From: Spartobacteria bacterium
Lineage (GTDB): Bacteria > Verrucomicrobiota > Verrucomicrobiia > Chthoniobacterales > UBA10450
DNA length: 64,000 bases
Assembly: GCA_003134785.1 (NCBI GenBank)
Contig: PLCN01000020.1
Coordinates: 1 to 64,000, forward strand
Direction of reading: 5' to 3'
Shown here: positions 36,401 through 44,765 of the stretch, one piece after another
Numbering within the stretch: position 1 is the first letter of the stretch
Layout of the letters: each line of letters begins with the position of its first letter
Program-made: the position numbers and the translations under genes
Notes under the pieces: generated by a model
What the model was told of the DNA's origin: nothing
Database searches by the model: none
The model's input: the letters and a program-made list of their open reading frames with translations, nothing else

Positions 36401-37253
36401 CACTGTTAGCGTCACCGATTCACGCGGTGCGCTCAGCAGCAACCTGGCCGGCTTGGAAATCGAGATCGATGCCGAACTACAAAACATCTCCACCCGCGAA
36501 CAGGTCTTGACCGGCGACAATGTGCTGATCGCCGGATTTATCATCACAGGACCTGATCCAAAGAAAATCATCATTGAAGCCATCGGTCCCTCCATCAAGG
36601 ACGCTAACGGACAGCCTATGGCCGGCGCTCTGCAGGATCCGACCCTGGAGTTGCACGACGTAAATTCCGTCATTGCCTTCAACGATAATTGGAAGGACAA
36701 ACAGCAGGCCGACATTCAAGCCACCGGCTTAGCTCCCACTGACGACCACGAAGCGGCGATCGTTGCAACGCTCGATCCCGGCGCTTACACAGCCATCGTG
36801 CGCGGTAAGAACGACAGCACTGGGATCGCTCTCGTCGAGCTCTTCGATATTGATGCTAAGCAAATCTCGAAGCTGGCGAATATCAGCTCTCGCGGGTTCG
36901 TTCAAACTGGCGACAACGTCATGATCGGCGGCTTCATCGTCGGTCCGCCCAGCGCGGGAAAAACTAAGGCGCTTATTCGCGCGATCGGCCCATCGTTGAA
37001 ATCGCAACTGCCTAATGCCCTCGACGATCCGATGCTCGAACTCCATGATGCCAACGGCACCCTCTTCGCTTCGAACGACGACTGGAAGAGTTCGCAACAG
37101 GCCGACATCGAGGCGACCGGTCTGCCGCCAAGTGATGAACGCGAATCGGCCATTCTGCTCGATCCTATCGTCCCCGGCAGTTACACGGCGATAGTCCGGG
37201 GGAAAAACGACACCACCGGCATCGGCTTGGTCGAGATTTACAACGTGCCCTAG
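33417..37253 (+). CDS. Exported BNR/FN3/PKD protein with two NISTR domains
   Basis: The 1278-residue protein is the intact paralogue of 26536-30057. It has the signal-anchor PESGVLNLRMFLALLLC, a strand domain like PPC (about 60-160), BNR blades (SFSDDDGNTW, SRDNGVTW, VSKDHGDHW), an FN3 domain (ITGYKIYRGTASGAETFL) near 660, a lipocalin-like strand domain, a PKD domain (DASGSTDADTGDTIASYTFNFGDGS-type, about 945-1020) and two NISTR domains to the end. No catalytic triad is seen. Surface or secreted location inferred. Its cysteines fit the neighbouring DsbA-VKOR pair. Confidence 0.85.
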   Translation: MRKNPSPESGVLNLRMFLALLLCSVGILIAVAGFASTPSSGTLTDSSAPVTWTGGPFVVPNVTAQAGGGPVCTGSGQDCDDFTLHVSVTTDATKKVRVEVGWPVTTADFDVYIYKTDGTTLVTSSASSADPEVCLLDAKPGDYIVRVVPFAPAGQSYTATASLLAPAVAPPAGTGPAVRYKNYPAPLDLPGAGSAGEPSIGVDWNPNVATLSHDTVNTGGVAFFTANLNEYRVSFDDCPSPAKALWTDVTNATEGATTLDPIGFVDRLLPNVTPATKSPGRVFQSQLAGASSITSFSDDDGNTWTQSQGSGQPAGVDHQTLGGGPYAPTDSSAVPPVVEPPHPLYPNQIYYASQDIATAFAARSDDGGQTFGPGITMYNLSQCGGLHGHLKVGPDGTAYVPNRGCGANQAVVVSRDNGVTWTVKPIPQSSAGNTDPSVGIAADNTVYFGYQNGDGHPHIAVSKDHGDHWSDVDVSQNTIQNCVFPEVVAGDGDRAAFGFLGTSTGGNYQDTANFKGVWFFYIATTLDGGKTYTLVDGTNGDPVQVGSICTGGTTCGADRNLLDFNDITIDKQGRVLAAYADGCVAPGCAAATATSSTPPYSASRSALSSIIRQSGGPRLLHQFDPPEPTVPAAPQLTAAKVTSSGVQLSWQEPDNGGSPITGYKIYRGTASGAETFLASTGPKTTFTDTTATDPNAKYFYNVTAVNAVGEGASCGEIAAVAPVALPSPCSLPGVLGVNDVNADGSDNDVAPNVPPDPSVNIRRLFVAEPFLGAGVNKLVFTLQVAPSANAAPATSQWYIVWNKLTPTADFDRNFVAMKTDAAGAISFQYGDFGVPLAPTNPNPNANTPVTKGDADAGSYDPATGTITISLSNNKVESIHAGQTLGGLNVRTYLARPDAGQKSQNNASDITGDGSYTLQGNAICVPNTPPVAALTASPTDGDLPLTVSFDASGSTDADTGDTIASYTFNFGDGSDPVTQTSPKVDHTYTTRGVFRATVSVTDSRGALSSNLAGLEIEIDAELQNISTREQVLTGDNVLIAGFIITGPDPKKIIIEAIGPSIKDANGQPMAGALQDPTLELHDVNSVIAFNDNWKDKQQADIQATGLAPTDDHEAAIVATLDPGAYTAIVRGKNDSTGIALVELFDIDAKQISKLANISSRGFVQTGDNVMIGGFIVGPPSAGKTKALIRAIGPSLKSQLPNALDDPMLELHDANGTLFASNDDWKSSQQADIEATGLPPSDERESAILLDPIVPGSYTAIVRGKNDTTGIGLVEIYNVP

Positions 37254-37269
37254 TTATCTCACAGATAAA

Positions 37270-37295
37270 GGGACGGCCTGAGGGCAGGCCGTCCC
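37270..37295. terminator. GGGACGGCCTG hairpin
   Basis: Perfect 11-bp stem starting 17 bases past the NISTR stop. No T run, but position fits a terminator. Confidence 0.5.
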
Positions 37296-37374
37296 CAACC
37301 TCTAACCGTATCGACTCGTAACTCTGGCGCGTTCGTAGGGACCTGCTTCTGCACGTCTAGCCTTCTCTCCCTGT

Positions 37375-37507
37375 AGCGGCGGTTATGACCGCCGTCGTCT
37401 TCCGCCATTGCTATGACCGCCGTCTCTGCGGACTCCGTTCTCGGCGGTCATAGACCGCCGCTACAGAAGAGCTCCGTTCTCGGCGGATAGACCGCCCCTA
37501 CAGAAGA
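37375..37507. repeat. GTAGCGGCGGT-CATAGACCGCCGCTACAG palindrome cluster
   Basis: Three to four overlapping imperfect palindromes with the arms GGCGGTC and GACCGCC followed by GCTACAG. Related units occur at 55990-56140, 58625-58690 and 59375-59420. Confidence 0.65.
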
Positions 37508-37579
37508 GTGGTGGAATCCAGGGAGAGTGCTAATAACGTAGTCGCATGGATCACCAAGGAGCGTCGATTCTCCTGTAAC

Positions 37580-38308
37580 ATGAGCACCAACTTCGAAGAG
37601 CTGGACTACCAACAGACTGAACTCGGTGACCTCATCTTGAGGCGCAGGCGCATGGTTTCTTTAGAAGCCGAGGTATTCGAGATCAAGCTGGGCGATAGCT
37701 TTCTCATGTCCAGCTTGTTCACCAAAGTAGAGATTGCACTAGCCCAGCTGGCTTTGGCTGAATTATCCGGCAGCAACCTCGACGTTGTAGTAGGAGGTCT
37801 TGGTTTGGGTTATACTACTCGGGCCGCGCTAGCGAATCCGGCGGTTGGATCTGTGGTTGTGATCGAGACGCTTTCCCCGGTGATCGATTGGCATCGTCGC
37901 GGCCTCGTGCCTTTGGGCGCTCAACTAACAACCGACCCGCGCTGCCGATTCGTCCAGGGCGATTTCTTTCAGCTGGCGAAGTCCGCTTCGATAGATCCCG
38001 AGAATCCAGGCAAAAAGTTTCACGCGATTCTGCTCGATATCGACCACTCGCCCCGTAGTCTGCTGCATCAGCGTCATCAATTCTTCTATGAAGCCGCCGG
38101 ACTTCGCCAGGTCGCGGCTCACCTGCACCCGGGGGGAGTCTTCGCCATGTGGTCCGATGACCCGCCCGATGAGGAATTCTTGCGCGAGCTCGACCTCGCG
38201 TTCGCGGACACACGAGCTCACATCGTCACCTTCGCCAATCCACTGTTGGAATGCGATTCCGCCAGCACGGTCTACGTCGCCCGCTTCCTAGGCGAGCCCC
38301 CTTCTTAA
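37580..38308 (+). CDS. Spermidine synthase-like SAM-dependent protein
   Basis: ATG 37580 gives 242 residues. The SAM-binding glycine loop is VVVGGLGLGYTTRAAL near 60-75; the acidic strand end VVVIETLSPVIDWH and CRFVQGDFFQL follow, as in spermidine synthases and related SpeE-like proteins. The later LLDIDHSPRSLLHQ and AHLHPGGVFAMWSDDPPDEEFL agree. The polyamine-specific Asp pair is not certain, so the substrate is unknown. It is alone on this strand; a thioredoxin-like gene follows after 80 bases. Confidence 0.72.
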   Translation: MSTNFEELDYQQTELGDLILRRRRMVSLEAEVFEIKLGDSFLMSSLFTKVEIALAQLALAELSGSNLDVVVGGLGLGYTTRAALANPAVGSVVVIETLSPVIDWHRRGLVPLGAQLTTDPRCRFVQGDFFQLAKSASIDPENPGKKFHAILLDIDHSPRSLLHQRHQFFYEAAGLRQVAAHLHPGGVFAMWSDDPPDEEFLRELDLAFADTRAHIVTFANPLLECDSASTVYVARFLGEPPS

Positions 38309-38388
38309 CCAACAACCGCAGCTACGGCAGACGAGAGACGGCCCGTCCCTGGTCTGCCAATGGCCCATCATCTGCTCGATAACCACGG

Positions 38389-39276
38389 ATGCGCCGCTTC
38401 TTCATCGTGCTTCTTTTCTTCGCTGCCGCGTTCAGCAACGCCATCGGCCGGGCTCTTCCGCTCACGGTGAAGGACGTCTGCCTCATGCTGCGCTCCGGTT
38501 TTTCGAGCGAAGCGGTCCAGCGCGAACTCTCGGTCCGTCATTTTGCCGAATCGTTTGACGCCGCGACCGAAAAAGCCCTCACCGACGCCGGCGCGGCTCC
38601 GGCCTTGATCGACGCCATCAAAAATGGCTCTTACGCAAGCTCGGCGGAAGAAGCAGAGTCAGCTTTGGCCCAGCGCGATGCTCGAGCGCAGAAGAGCGCC
38701 CTCGAGAACGAACGATTGCGCAACCTAAACACCCATTACCAGGCCCAGCGCGCCCGTGACCTGGCGGCGCCTCGTCCGCTCGAAGCGCCCTCGGTTGTCG
38801 CCGATCTGGTCAAAGGCGATCTCGTTTGCTGGAAGAACGGCAGTGTGGCCCGTTTCGATGACGAAGCGCTCGCGAAGAAAAAGCTTATCGCTCTTTATTT
38901 TTCCGCTCACTGGTGTGCACCCTGCCGCAAGTTCACGCCGCAACTGATCGAGTTTTATAACCGGGTCGCCCCGCAGCATCCCGAATTCGAAATCGTTTTG
39001 GTCAGCGCCGATCGCTCGCCCTTTGGGATGGAAACTTACCTGCGCGAAACCCAGATGCCCTGGCCCGCGGTCGACTTCGCCAAGCTGCCTGGCAAAGCAG
39101 CGCTCAAGAAATATAGCGGCGCAGACATCCCATGCCTCGTCGTGCTAGATGCCAGCGGGAAAGTGATCCTGGACACCTACGTCGATAAGAAATATGTCGG
39201 GCCGGAGAAAGTCCTTACCGCCCTGGACGCCATCTTCGCGCAGCCACCTGCCACGGCGGTCACCGCCAGTCGTTGA
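38389..39276 (+). CDS. Nucleoredoxin/TlpA-like thioredoxin protein, exported
   Basis: The 295-residue protein has a signal peptide (FIVLLFFAAAFSNAIGRA), a helical region with a coiled-coil-like Glu/Arg stretch near 85-125, and a C-terminal thioredoxin domain. The active site is W175-C176-A-P-C179 in SAHWCAPCRKF; LVSADRSPFGMETY and PCLVVLDASGKV match nucleoredoxin-like folds. It likely reduces periplasmic disulfides. The N-terminal part is not recognised. Confidence 0.82.
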   Translation: MRRFFIVLLFFAAAFSNAIGRALPLTVKDVCLMLRSGFSSEAVQRELSVRHFAESFDAATEKALTDAGAAPALIDAIKNGSYASSAEEAESALAQRDARAQKSALENERLRNLNTHYQAQRARDLAAPRPLEAPSVVADLVKGDLVCWKNGSVARFDDEALAKKKLIALYFSAHWCAPCRKFTPQLIEFYNRVAPQHPEFEIVLVSADRSPFGMETYLRETQMPWPAVDFAKLPGKAALKKYSGADIPCLVVLDASGKVILDTYVDKKYVGPEKVLTALDAIFAQPPATAVTASR

Positions 39277-39287
39277 CGAATAACTGT

Positions 39288-39818
39288 CTACGGTTTCACG
39301 CTCGGCGCTGACTCCGGCGCGGGCGGCGGCCCTTTCGGAAAGGGCCTTTCTGGAATGCTGTTCGTGTTTTGGAAGGAGGCAATCAACCATTTGCCCGCCT
39401 GCTTTTGCAGGACCTGGATTTGAATGCCTTGCTGCGGTTCCGGAATGCCTTTGGGAGTCCTCGCGCCAGTCATGGTCCATTTCACATGCGCCACCGCGAT
39501 CTCGGGAGTGAGGAACTTCGACTGGACGTCGGTAATAGTGAGAGCGCTCTCTCGAAAGACGTAGGCGTAAGCATCGGTCAGCTTACTCTCGATCTCCGCC
39601 CGCCCTTTCCACCACCAACCGACGACGTTAACGATATCGCCGTCGTCCAAGAACAAGCTGGCGTAAGCCCTGGCGTCATGTTGGTTCCAGGCCTCCTGCT
39701 GGCGTTTCTCTACGTTCCGGATTTCAGCCTCGTCCTGACCGTGATCGAGGCCAAATGCCGCTCCCGCCACAACTGTCACCAAACTCAGAGTCAGCGTTTT
39801 CAAGAAATTTCCATTCAT
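39288..39818 (-). CDS. SnoaL/DUF4440-like exported protein
   Basis: From ATG 39818 (MNGNFLKTLTL) a 176-residue protein with a signal peptide ending GAAFG. The core RNVEKRQQEAWNQHDARAYASLFLDDGDIVNVVGWWWKGRAEI has the NTF2-like cone of DUF4440/SnoaL proteins. It ends in a Pro-rich tail. The reaction is unknown; some relatives are calcium/calmodulin-associated or polyketide cyclases. The frame opens seven codons earlier at 39839, but the later ATG gives a normal signal. Confidence 0.7.
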   Translation of the reverse strand: MNGNFLKTLTLSLVTVVAGAAFGLDHGQDEAEIRNVEKRQQEAWNQHDARAYASLFLDDGDIVNVVGWWWKGRAEIESKLTDAYAYVFRESALTITDVQSKFLTPEIAVAHVKWTMTGARTPKGIPEPQQGIQIQVLQKQAGKWLIASFQNTNSIPERPFPKGPPPAPESAPSVKP

Positions 39819-39967
39819 AATTGTTTGTCGCAACCGCACGGCTGCCTTTCTCTTCTAGACCTTGCCAATCAACAAGCGAGAACAATCCTGCGAGCTACTT
39901 CGGTGACCAGGAAGTCCTTCGACCGATCTCCGTGACGATGCGACCGGCGCAGCCGGTAAGATGGTTG

Positions 39968-40963
39968 CTAGCTTGCGGCATCGAGCGACTTCAACTCCGC
40001 CGGCGTTAGTTGAAGCTTTCCGGAAGCTACATTCTCTTCCAGGTGTGTCACTGACGACGTGCCGGGGATCGGCAACATCACCGGCGATCGAGCCAGCAGC
40101 CACGCGATCGCAACCTGGTAGACGCTGGCGCCATGGCTCTTCGCCACCGCTTCAAGTGCGCCGCTTCTTAGCGACCTGCCCCCACCCACGGGCGACCATG
40201 GCATAAAGCCAAGCCCCTCCTTCTCGCAATAGGCCAGGGCCTTGTCCCACCTTCGGTTGTCCACGTTGTACTGGTTCTGCACGCTCACGATCGGAAGAAC
40301 CTTGCGCGCTCGCACGATCTCCTCCGGACCCACCTCGGATAATCCCACATGCCGAATCTTCCCGGCCTCCTGCATTTTTTTGATGGCACCGAGTGACTCT
40401 TCCATCGGCACCTTTGAATCCACGCGATGCAATTGGTAAAGATCGATCCGGTCCAGCCGTAATCGTTTCAAACTCTTCTCGACACATTGCGTCAGGTATT
40501 CCGGCCGGCCGTTCGGCACCCACTGGCCGGGTCCGGGTCGGGTGAGACCGCCTTTGGTGGCAATGACCAATCCTTTCGGGTAAGGATGGAGCGCTTCGGC
40601 GATGAGCAGTTCGCTTGTTTCCGGCCCGTACGCATCCGCCGTATCGATGAGATCAACCCCGAGCTCAACCGCTCGCCGCAGGACCTTGAGAGCCTCATCC
40701 CGGTTTGGAGGCCAACCCCAGATGCCATCGCCGGTAATGCGCATCGCGCCGAACCCAAGCCGATTGACCGGGAGATCCCCGCCCAGCTTGAATACCGAAT
40801 CAGCACCCGCGCTGGCAGCGGCATTCGACGCAGTGCTGAAGAGCACGCTCGATCCTCCGGCCAGAATCGCGGCCCCGCCTCCGATCGTCACACCTAGAAA
40901 TTTACGACGCCCCACGCCTCGCTCCACAGGGTCGCCGTTTGTCTTCGTCTCATTGTTCATCAA
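39968..40963 (-). CDS. Aldo/keto reductase with Tat signal
   Basis: The 331-residue protein starts with a twin-arginine signal (GRRKFLGVTIGGGAAI), so it is probably folded and then exported. The barrel has the family markers LGFGAMRITG, DLIDTADAYG (catalytic Asp and Tyr), IATKGG (Lys), IDLYQLHRVD (His) and SVQNQYNVDNR. It reduces carbonyls with NADPH; the substrate is not known. A Tat-exported AKR is unusual because NADPH is cytosolic; the N-terminus may instead be a membrane anchor. Confidence 0.86.
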   Translation of the reverse strand: MMNNETKTNGDPVERGVGRRKFLGVTIGGGAAILAGGSSVLFSTASNAAASAGADSVFKLGGDLPVNRLGFGAMRITGDGIWGWPPNRDEALKVLRRAVELGVDLIDTADAYGPETSELLIAEALHPYPKGLVIATKGGLTRPGPGQWVPNGRPEYLTQCVEKSLKRLRLDRIDLYQLHRVDSKVPMEESLGAIKKMQEAGKIRHVGLSEVGPEEIVRARKVLPIVSVQNQYNVDNRRWDKALAYCEKEGLGFMPWSPVGGGRSLRSGALEAVAKSHGASVYQVAIAWLLARSPVMLPIPGTSSVTHLEENVASGKLQLTPAELKSLDAAS

Positions 40964-41077
40964 TCACAATGTTGATCGCAAAGCCGATCAACACAAGGCC
41001 GGTGACGAATCATCTCGCCTGTAGAACGCCACCTGATACCCTGCGAGCTTCTCGTTTTCGAAATCAGGAACCCACTT

Positions 41078-43159
41078 ATGCGAATCATATTTTCTTTGTT
41101 AATGGCGTCCCTGGCGCTGCTATCCTCTCCGTCATCCAGCGTGCTGGCCGCTTCCGCGCGAGACAAGACCGGCGGGGATAAGACCAAGCCGGCGACTGCC
41201 GATAACTATCTCGATCAATTCGTCGATCGTTCGGTCTCTCCGCGGGACGACTTTTTTCATTTCGCGGTCGGCAAGTGGCTCAAGGCCCACCCGATCCCGC
41301 CTTCGGAAAAGTCGTGGGGAATCTATCAGGTCGTGCAGGACGAGACCTACGCTCGGGTGGTGACCCTGAACCACGAGGCAGCCAAGGCCAAGGATGCGCC
41401 TGCCGGCAGCAATCAGCAGAAGATCGGCGACTTTTGGACCGCGGGCATGGATGCCGCGACCAACGCAAAGCAAGGATTCACGCCGATCGCGGCGGAGTCC
41501 GATCGCATCGCAGCCGTGCATGATACACCGAGTCTGCTCGGAGCCATCGCGCACCTTCAATACATCGGCGTCCATGCGATGTTCTCTCCCTTCGTCTCCC
41601 AGGACGAGAAGGACAGCGACAAGAATGTCCTGCACCTGTATCAAGGTGGCCTCGGGCTGCCGAATCGCGATTACTACTTCGATACCGACAAGCGCGCGAC
41701 CATGATTCGCGCGGAATACCTTAAGCACATCGCCCGGATGTTCCATCTCCTGGGGGATGACACCGCTCGCTCCGCGACCAACGCCGCCACCGTCATGACT
41801 CTCGAGACCAAGCTGGCTCGCGCCTCGCGCAAACTCGAAGATTTGCGCGATCCACAAGCGAACTACAACGCCATGTCACTCGACAAGGTAACTGAGCTTA
41901 CTCCCTCGATTCAGTGGCGTGAATTTCTCGAGCAAGGACACATCAGCGGCATCAATAATGTCGTCGTCGGTCAACCCGAGTTCTTCGAACAGGTAGAAAA
42001 ATCGCTCGGAGCGCAATCGCTCGAGGCCTGGAAGACCTACCTCCGGTGGCAGCTTGCGCACAGCTTCGCCGCGGAAGCAGGCGGGCGTTTCGATGAGGAA
42101 GACTTTCACTTCTTCGGCACGATCCTAAACGGCACCTTGAAACAGCGGCCACGCTTCAAGCGCGTGCTCGACGCAGAGGAAGCCTGCCTGGGCGACGCGC
42201 TCGGGCAACTCTACGTTCAGCGTTACTTCTCCCCGCAGACCAAGGAGCGTTACTCCAAATTAACGGACGAAGTCTTCGCCACCATGCGCGACCACATCCA
42301 CACGCTCGATTGGATGAGCGACCAGACCAAGGAGCGGGCGATGCGCAAGCTCGCGGCCATCACGAAGAAGGTCGGTTACCCCGAGCACTGGCGCGATTAC
42401 TCCACCTATACCGTCGATCGCACCTCCTACCTGATGAATTGTGTGCGCGGCAACATCTGGCGGACCGAATACGGCATCGCCAAGCTGCATAAGCCCGTCG
42501 ACCGCACTGAGTGGGACATGACGCCCCAGACCTATAACGCCTACTACAACCCGTCGAACAACGAGATGGTCCTTCCAGCTGCCATCTTCATCCTGCCGGG
42601 CATCGACGATGCGCAGATCGACGACGCCATCGTCTACGGTTACGCCGCCGGCACAACCATCGGCCACGAGCTCACGCACGGATTCGATGACCAGGGCCGC
42701 CAGTTCGATGAACGCGGCAACCTCGAGGACTGGTGGACCAAAGAAGACGCCGCCGAATTCGTCAAGCGCACCACCGGCATCGTGCAGCAATTCAACCAAT
42801 ACATCGCGGTCGATACTATGCACGTCAACGGCGCCGCCACGCAAGGCGAGAACGCCGCCGACCTGGGCGGCATCACTCTGGCCTGGGATGCCTTCACCAG
42901 GACGGACCAATACAAAAGCGGCAAGTCGTTCGGTGGATTTACACCAGCGCAGCGCTACTTCATTGGCTGGGCGCTTGGTTGGATGAATCAAATTCGCCCG
43001 GAAAACATTGCCGTGCGGGTGAAGACGGACGTGCACGCGCCGAGCTTCCTTCGTGTGACCGGACCGGTTAGCAACATGGTGCCGTTCTACGACGCCTTCG
43101 GGGTCAAACCGGGCGACAAGATGTATCGCGCGGACGATGTGCGGGTGAAGATTTGGTGA
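41078..43159 (+). CDS. M13-family zinc metallopeptidase
   Basis: The 693-residue protein has a signal peptide (ASLALLSSPSSSVLAAS) and the neprilysin-type sequence SVSPRDDFFHFAVGKWLK near the start. The zinc site is H530-E531-L-T-H534 in GHELTHGFDD, and the third ligand is E591 in GENAADLGG with D595. The C-terminus has the usual HAPSFLRVTGPVSNM and ends in VRVKIW. It would cleave peptides in the periplasm or outside. Length is normal for the family and all catalytic residues are present. Confidence 0.95.
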   Translation: MRIIFSLLMASLALLSSPSSSVLAASARDKTGGDKTKPATADNYLDQFVDRSVSPRDDFFHFAVGKWLKAHPIPPSEKSWGIYQVVQDETYARVVTLNHEAAKAKDAPAGSNQQKIGDFWTAGMDAATNAKQGFTPIAAESDRIAAVHDTPSLLGAIAHLQYIGVHAMFSPFVSQDEKDSDKNVLHLYQGGLGLPNRDYYFDTDKRATMIRAEYLKHIARMFHLLGDDTARSATNAATVMTLETKLARASRKLEDLRDPQANYNAMSLDKVTELTPSIQWREFLEQGHISGINNVVVGQPEFFEQVEKSLGAQSLEAWKTYLRWQLAHSFAAEAGGRFDEEDFHFFGTILNGTLKQRPRFKRVLDAEEACLGDALGQLYVQRYFSPQTKERYSKLTDEVFATMRDHIHTLDWMSDQTKERAMRKLAAITKKVGYPEHWRDYSTYTVDRTSYLMNCVRGNIWRTEYGIAKLHKPVDRTEWDMTPQTYNAYYNPSNNEMVLPAAIFILPGIDDAQIDDAIVYGYAAGTTIGHELTHGFDDQGRQFDERGNLEDWWTKEDAAEFVKRTTGIVQQFNQYIAVDTMHVNGAATQGENAADLGGITLAWDAFTRTDQYKSGKSFGGFTPAQRYFIGWALGWMNQIRPENIAVRVKTDVHAPSFLRVTGPVSNMVPFYDAFGVKPGDKMYRADDVRVKIW

Positions 43160-43231
43160 AGATCCTAACTTGGCAAACGTGCCACTATCGCTTCAGATCA
43201 GGGACTCGGCCAGCCAGCTCCGGCAGGGCTG

Positions 43232-43600
43232 TTAAACGATTTTGCAAGGAACCAAATTGTCTTCATCAAACAAATAGACGGCGCACATTCGGTGATAGCC
43301 GTCTGCGATGACCAGCTTCCCATGGCTTGGATCTCTGACGAGCAGAAGCGGCGAGAGCTTTTTGCCGGCAGCGAGCTTCTTCTGATTCTTGCGCACGTGA
43401 GAATTGGTTATCCCCAATAAAGCTAGCTGCGACGCGCGAAAGATATCTTTCGCCTTGAACGAAGTCATGGGCGCATCGGCCAGTGCCTTTGCATATTTCG
43501 CGGCGGTTTTCTCATCATAAATCAGACTTAAGTATGAGACCGCCGCCGGGTAATCGTGTTTTTCAGGCTTAGCCAGCCATTTGTTTTTCGATTGTTTCAT
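43232..43600 (-). CDS. Small ParB-like conserved protein
   Basis: The 122-residue protein contains YPAAVSYLSLIYD, FKAKDIFRAS, LGITNSHVRKNQKKLAAGKKLSPLLLVRD and IADGYHRMCAVYLFDEDNLVPC. The GYHRMCA motif resembles the ParB/sulfiredoxin-like nucleotide-binding loop (GxxR). The family is widespread; the role is unknown, and no partner is seen. Confidence 0.7.
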   Translation of the reverse strand: MKQSKNKWLAKPEKHDYPAAVSYLSLIYDEKTAAKYAKALADAPMTSFKAKDIFRASQLALLGITNSHVRKNQKKLAAGKKLSPLLLVRDPSHGKLVIADGYHRMCAVYLFDEDNLVPCKIV

Positions 43601-43761
43601 ATTACCTCGTTTGTAGTCCCAACTTTGTCAGGCGACCCATTTAGCACAGAGCAACTCCGCTTGGGCAAGTACCGTCTTCATCTCCCCTTCCCCGAGGTCC
43701 AGTGGATAACCGTGTTTCCGGAGAATAAGATCAGCGGGTAGCTGTCGCTGCATCGTCTGCT

Positions 43762-44268
43762 TTAGATGGTTGGCGTTGTACTGGATGTCTTATGCCACTT
43801 AAAGCCCGTGACGATAAGCTGTAGATTGTCGTCCGGCTTCACCGCGTAGAGTCGTTGAAGGATCTCTCGACCCAAGCCGGTAAGATCCGGTGTCCCGGTT
43901 GCGCGCAAATAGCGCACACCATTGCCTTCTTTTTCTTCTATTTTCGCGCCAGCGCTATGAGCCACATCAAGGAACCGCTGCTTGTCTTCCAAGTTTCGCT
44001 CAGCGATTAAGACCCAATCTAGGCCGACGACGCCATCTTCGATTGAATACTGCAGATTGGCAGTGTAGCCATCTGCCTTGGCCGTTCCGGGAACGAGCAC
44101 CACCCAAAACGAACCGGGGCCGCCCGTCTCCTTAAGTGCGGAGACTAGCGCTGGGAAGTCTCGGGTCGTTACGAAGCCACCGTCGGTGTCGCTGGTGACC
44201 TGGCGGGTGAAGTACCAGATCGCGACAACGCAGGCCAGAGCGATCAACAGCGCAACGGCGATTTTCAT
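43762..44268 (-). CDS. Hypothetical membrane-anchored protein
   Basis: ATG 44268 follows AAGGGTGAG and gives 168 residues beginning MKIAVALLIALACVVAIWY, a membrane anchor. The rest is soluble (RDFPALVSALKETGGPGSFWVVLVP and LQRLYAVKPDDNLQLIVTGF). I do not recognise the family. The earlier frame start at 44346 would add an unlikely basic leader. It lies 19 bases behind the cupin gene on the same strand, so the two may be co-transcribed. Confidence 0.6.
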   Translation of the reverse strand: MKIAVALLIALACVVAIWYFTRQVTSDTDGGFVTTRDFPALVSALKETGGPGSFWVVLVPGTAKADGYTANLQYSIEDGVVGLDWVLIAERNLEDKQRFLDVAHSAGAKIEEKEGNGVRYLRATGTPDLTGLGREILQRLYAVKPDDNLQLIVTGFKWHKTSSTTPTI

Positions 44269-44287
44269 CTCACCCTTTACGCCTACA

Positions 44288-44722
44288 CTAAGCCGACCCG
44301 CGAAGCGGGTCCACCTTGGATGAGTCGTTAGGCGGCGGCTCCACAAAAACAGTCTGCGCGCCTTGCTTTTCGTAGGTAACGTTAACCGTGCGTCCTATCG
44401 CACGTGTTCGGTGCACGATGCCGGCCGGCACCACCATGCTTTGCCACTCGGTAAGCGTTGACTGGGCGCCCCCCTCAAACTCGATCTGGAGTTCGCCCGC
44501 TACCACGAGAAAGAGCTCGTCAGAATCCGGGTGGTGATGCCAACGATACTCTCCCTCAAATACCGCAAGCCGCATGCACTCTTTGTTGATATCAAGCAGC
44601 ACCTGATTCTTGTAGGAATCGGTGATAGCAGCTTGCTCAGAGCGAATGTCGACGACAGTCATAGCCGGATAGTGCGCCCTCTGGGACGAATACTCCTCGG
44701 CCGTGGGAAATTCAGATTTCAT
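44288..44722 (-). CDS. Cupin-domain protein
   Basis: From ATG 44722 a 144-residue cupin. Metal-ligand motif 1 is GEYRWHHHPDSDELFLVVAGELQIEF and motif 2 is VVPAGIVHRTRA. Cupins bind a metal and may isomerise, oxygenate or only sense small molecules; the substrate is unknown. The upstream open frame to 44890 overlaps the hsdR 3' end and is not chosen. Confidence 0.78.
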   Translation of the reverse strand: MKSEFPTAEEYSSQRAHYPAMTVVDIRSEQAAITDSYKNQVLLDINKECMRLAVFEGEYRWHHHPDSDELFLVVAGELQIEFEGGAQSTLTEWQSMVVPAGIVHRTRAIGRTVNVTYEKQGAQTVFVEPPPNDSSKVDPLRGSA

Positions 44723-44765
44723 ATCAGGTTCTAATTGCAGAGAGATAAGGACCGGGGCGCCGTGC

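Larger units (their letters stand above)
37254..37579. other. Intergenic palindromic repeat region
   Basis: No gene. 37270-37295 is a perfect hairpin GGGACGGCCTG...CAGGCCGTCCC just after the NISTR stop, probably a terminator. 37375-37507 has repeated GCGGCGGTCATAGACCGCCGCTACAG-type palindromes. Confidence 0.6.
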
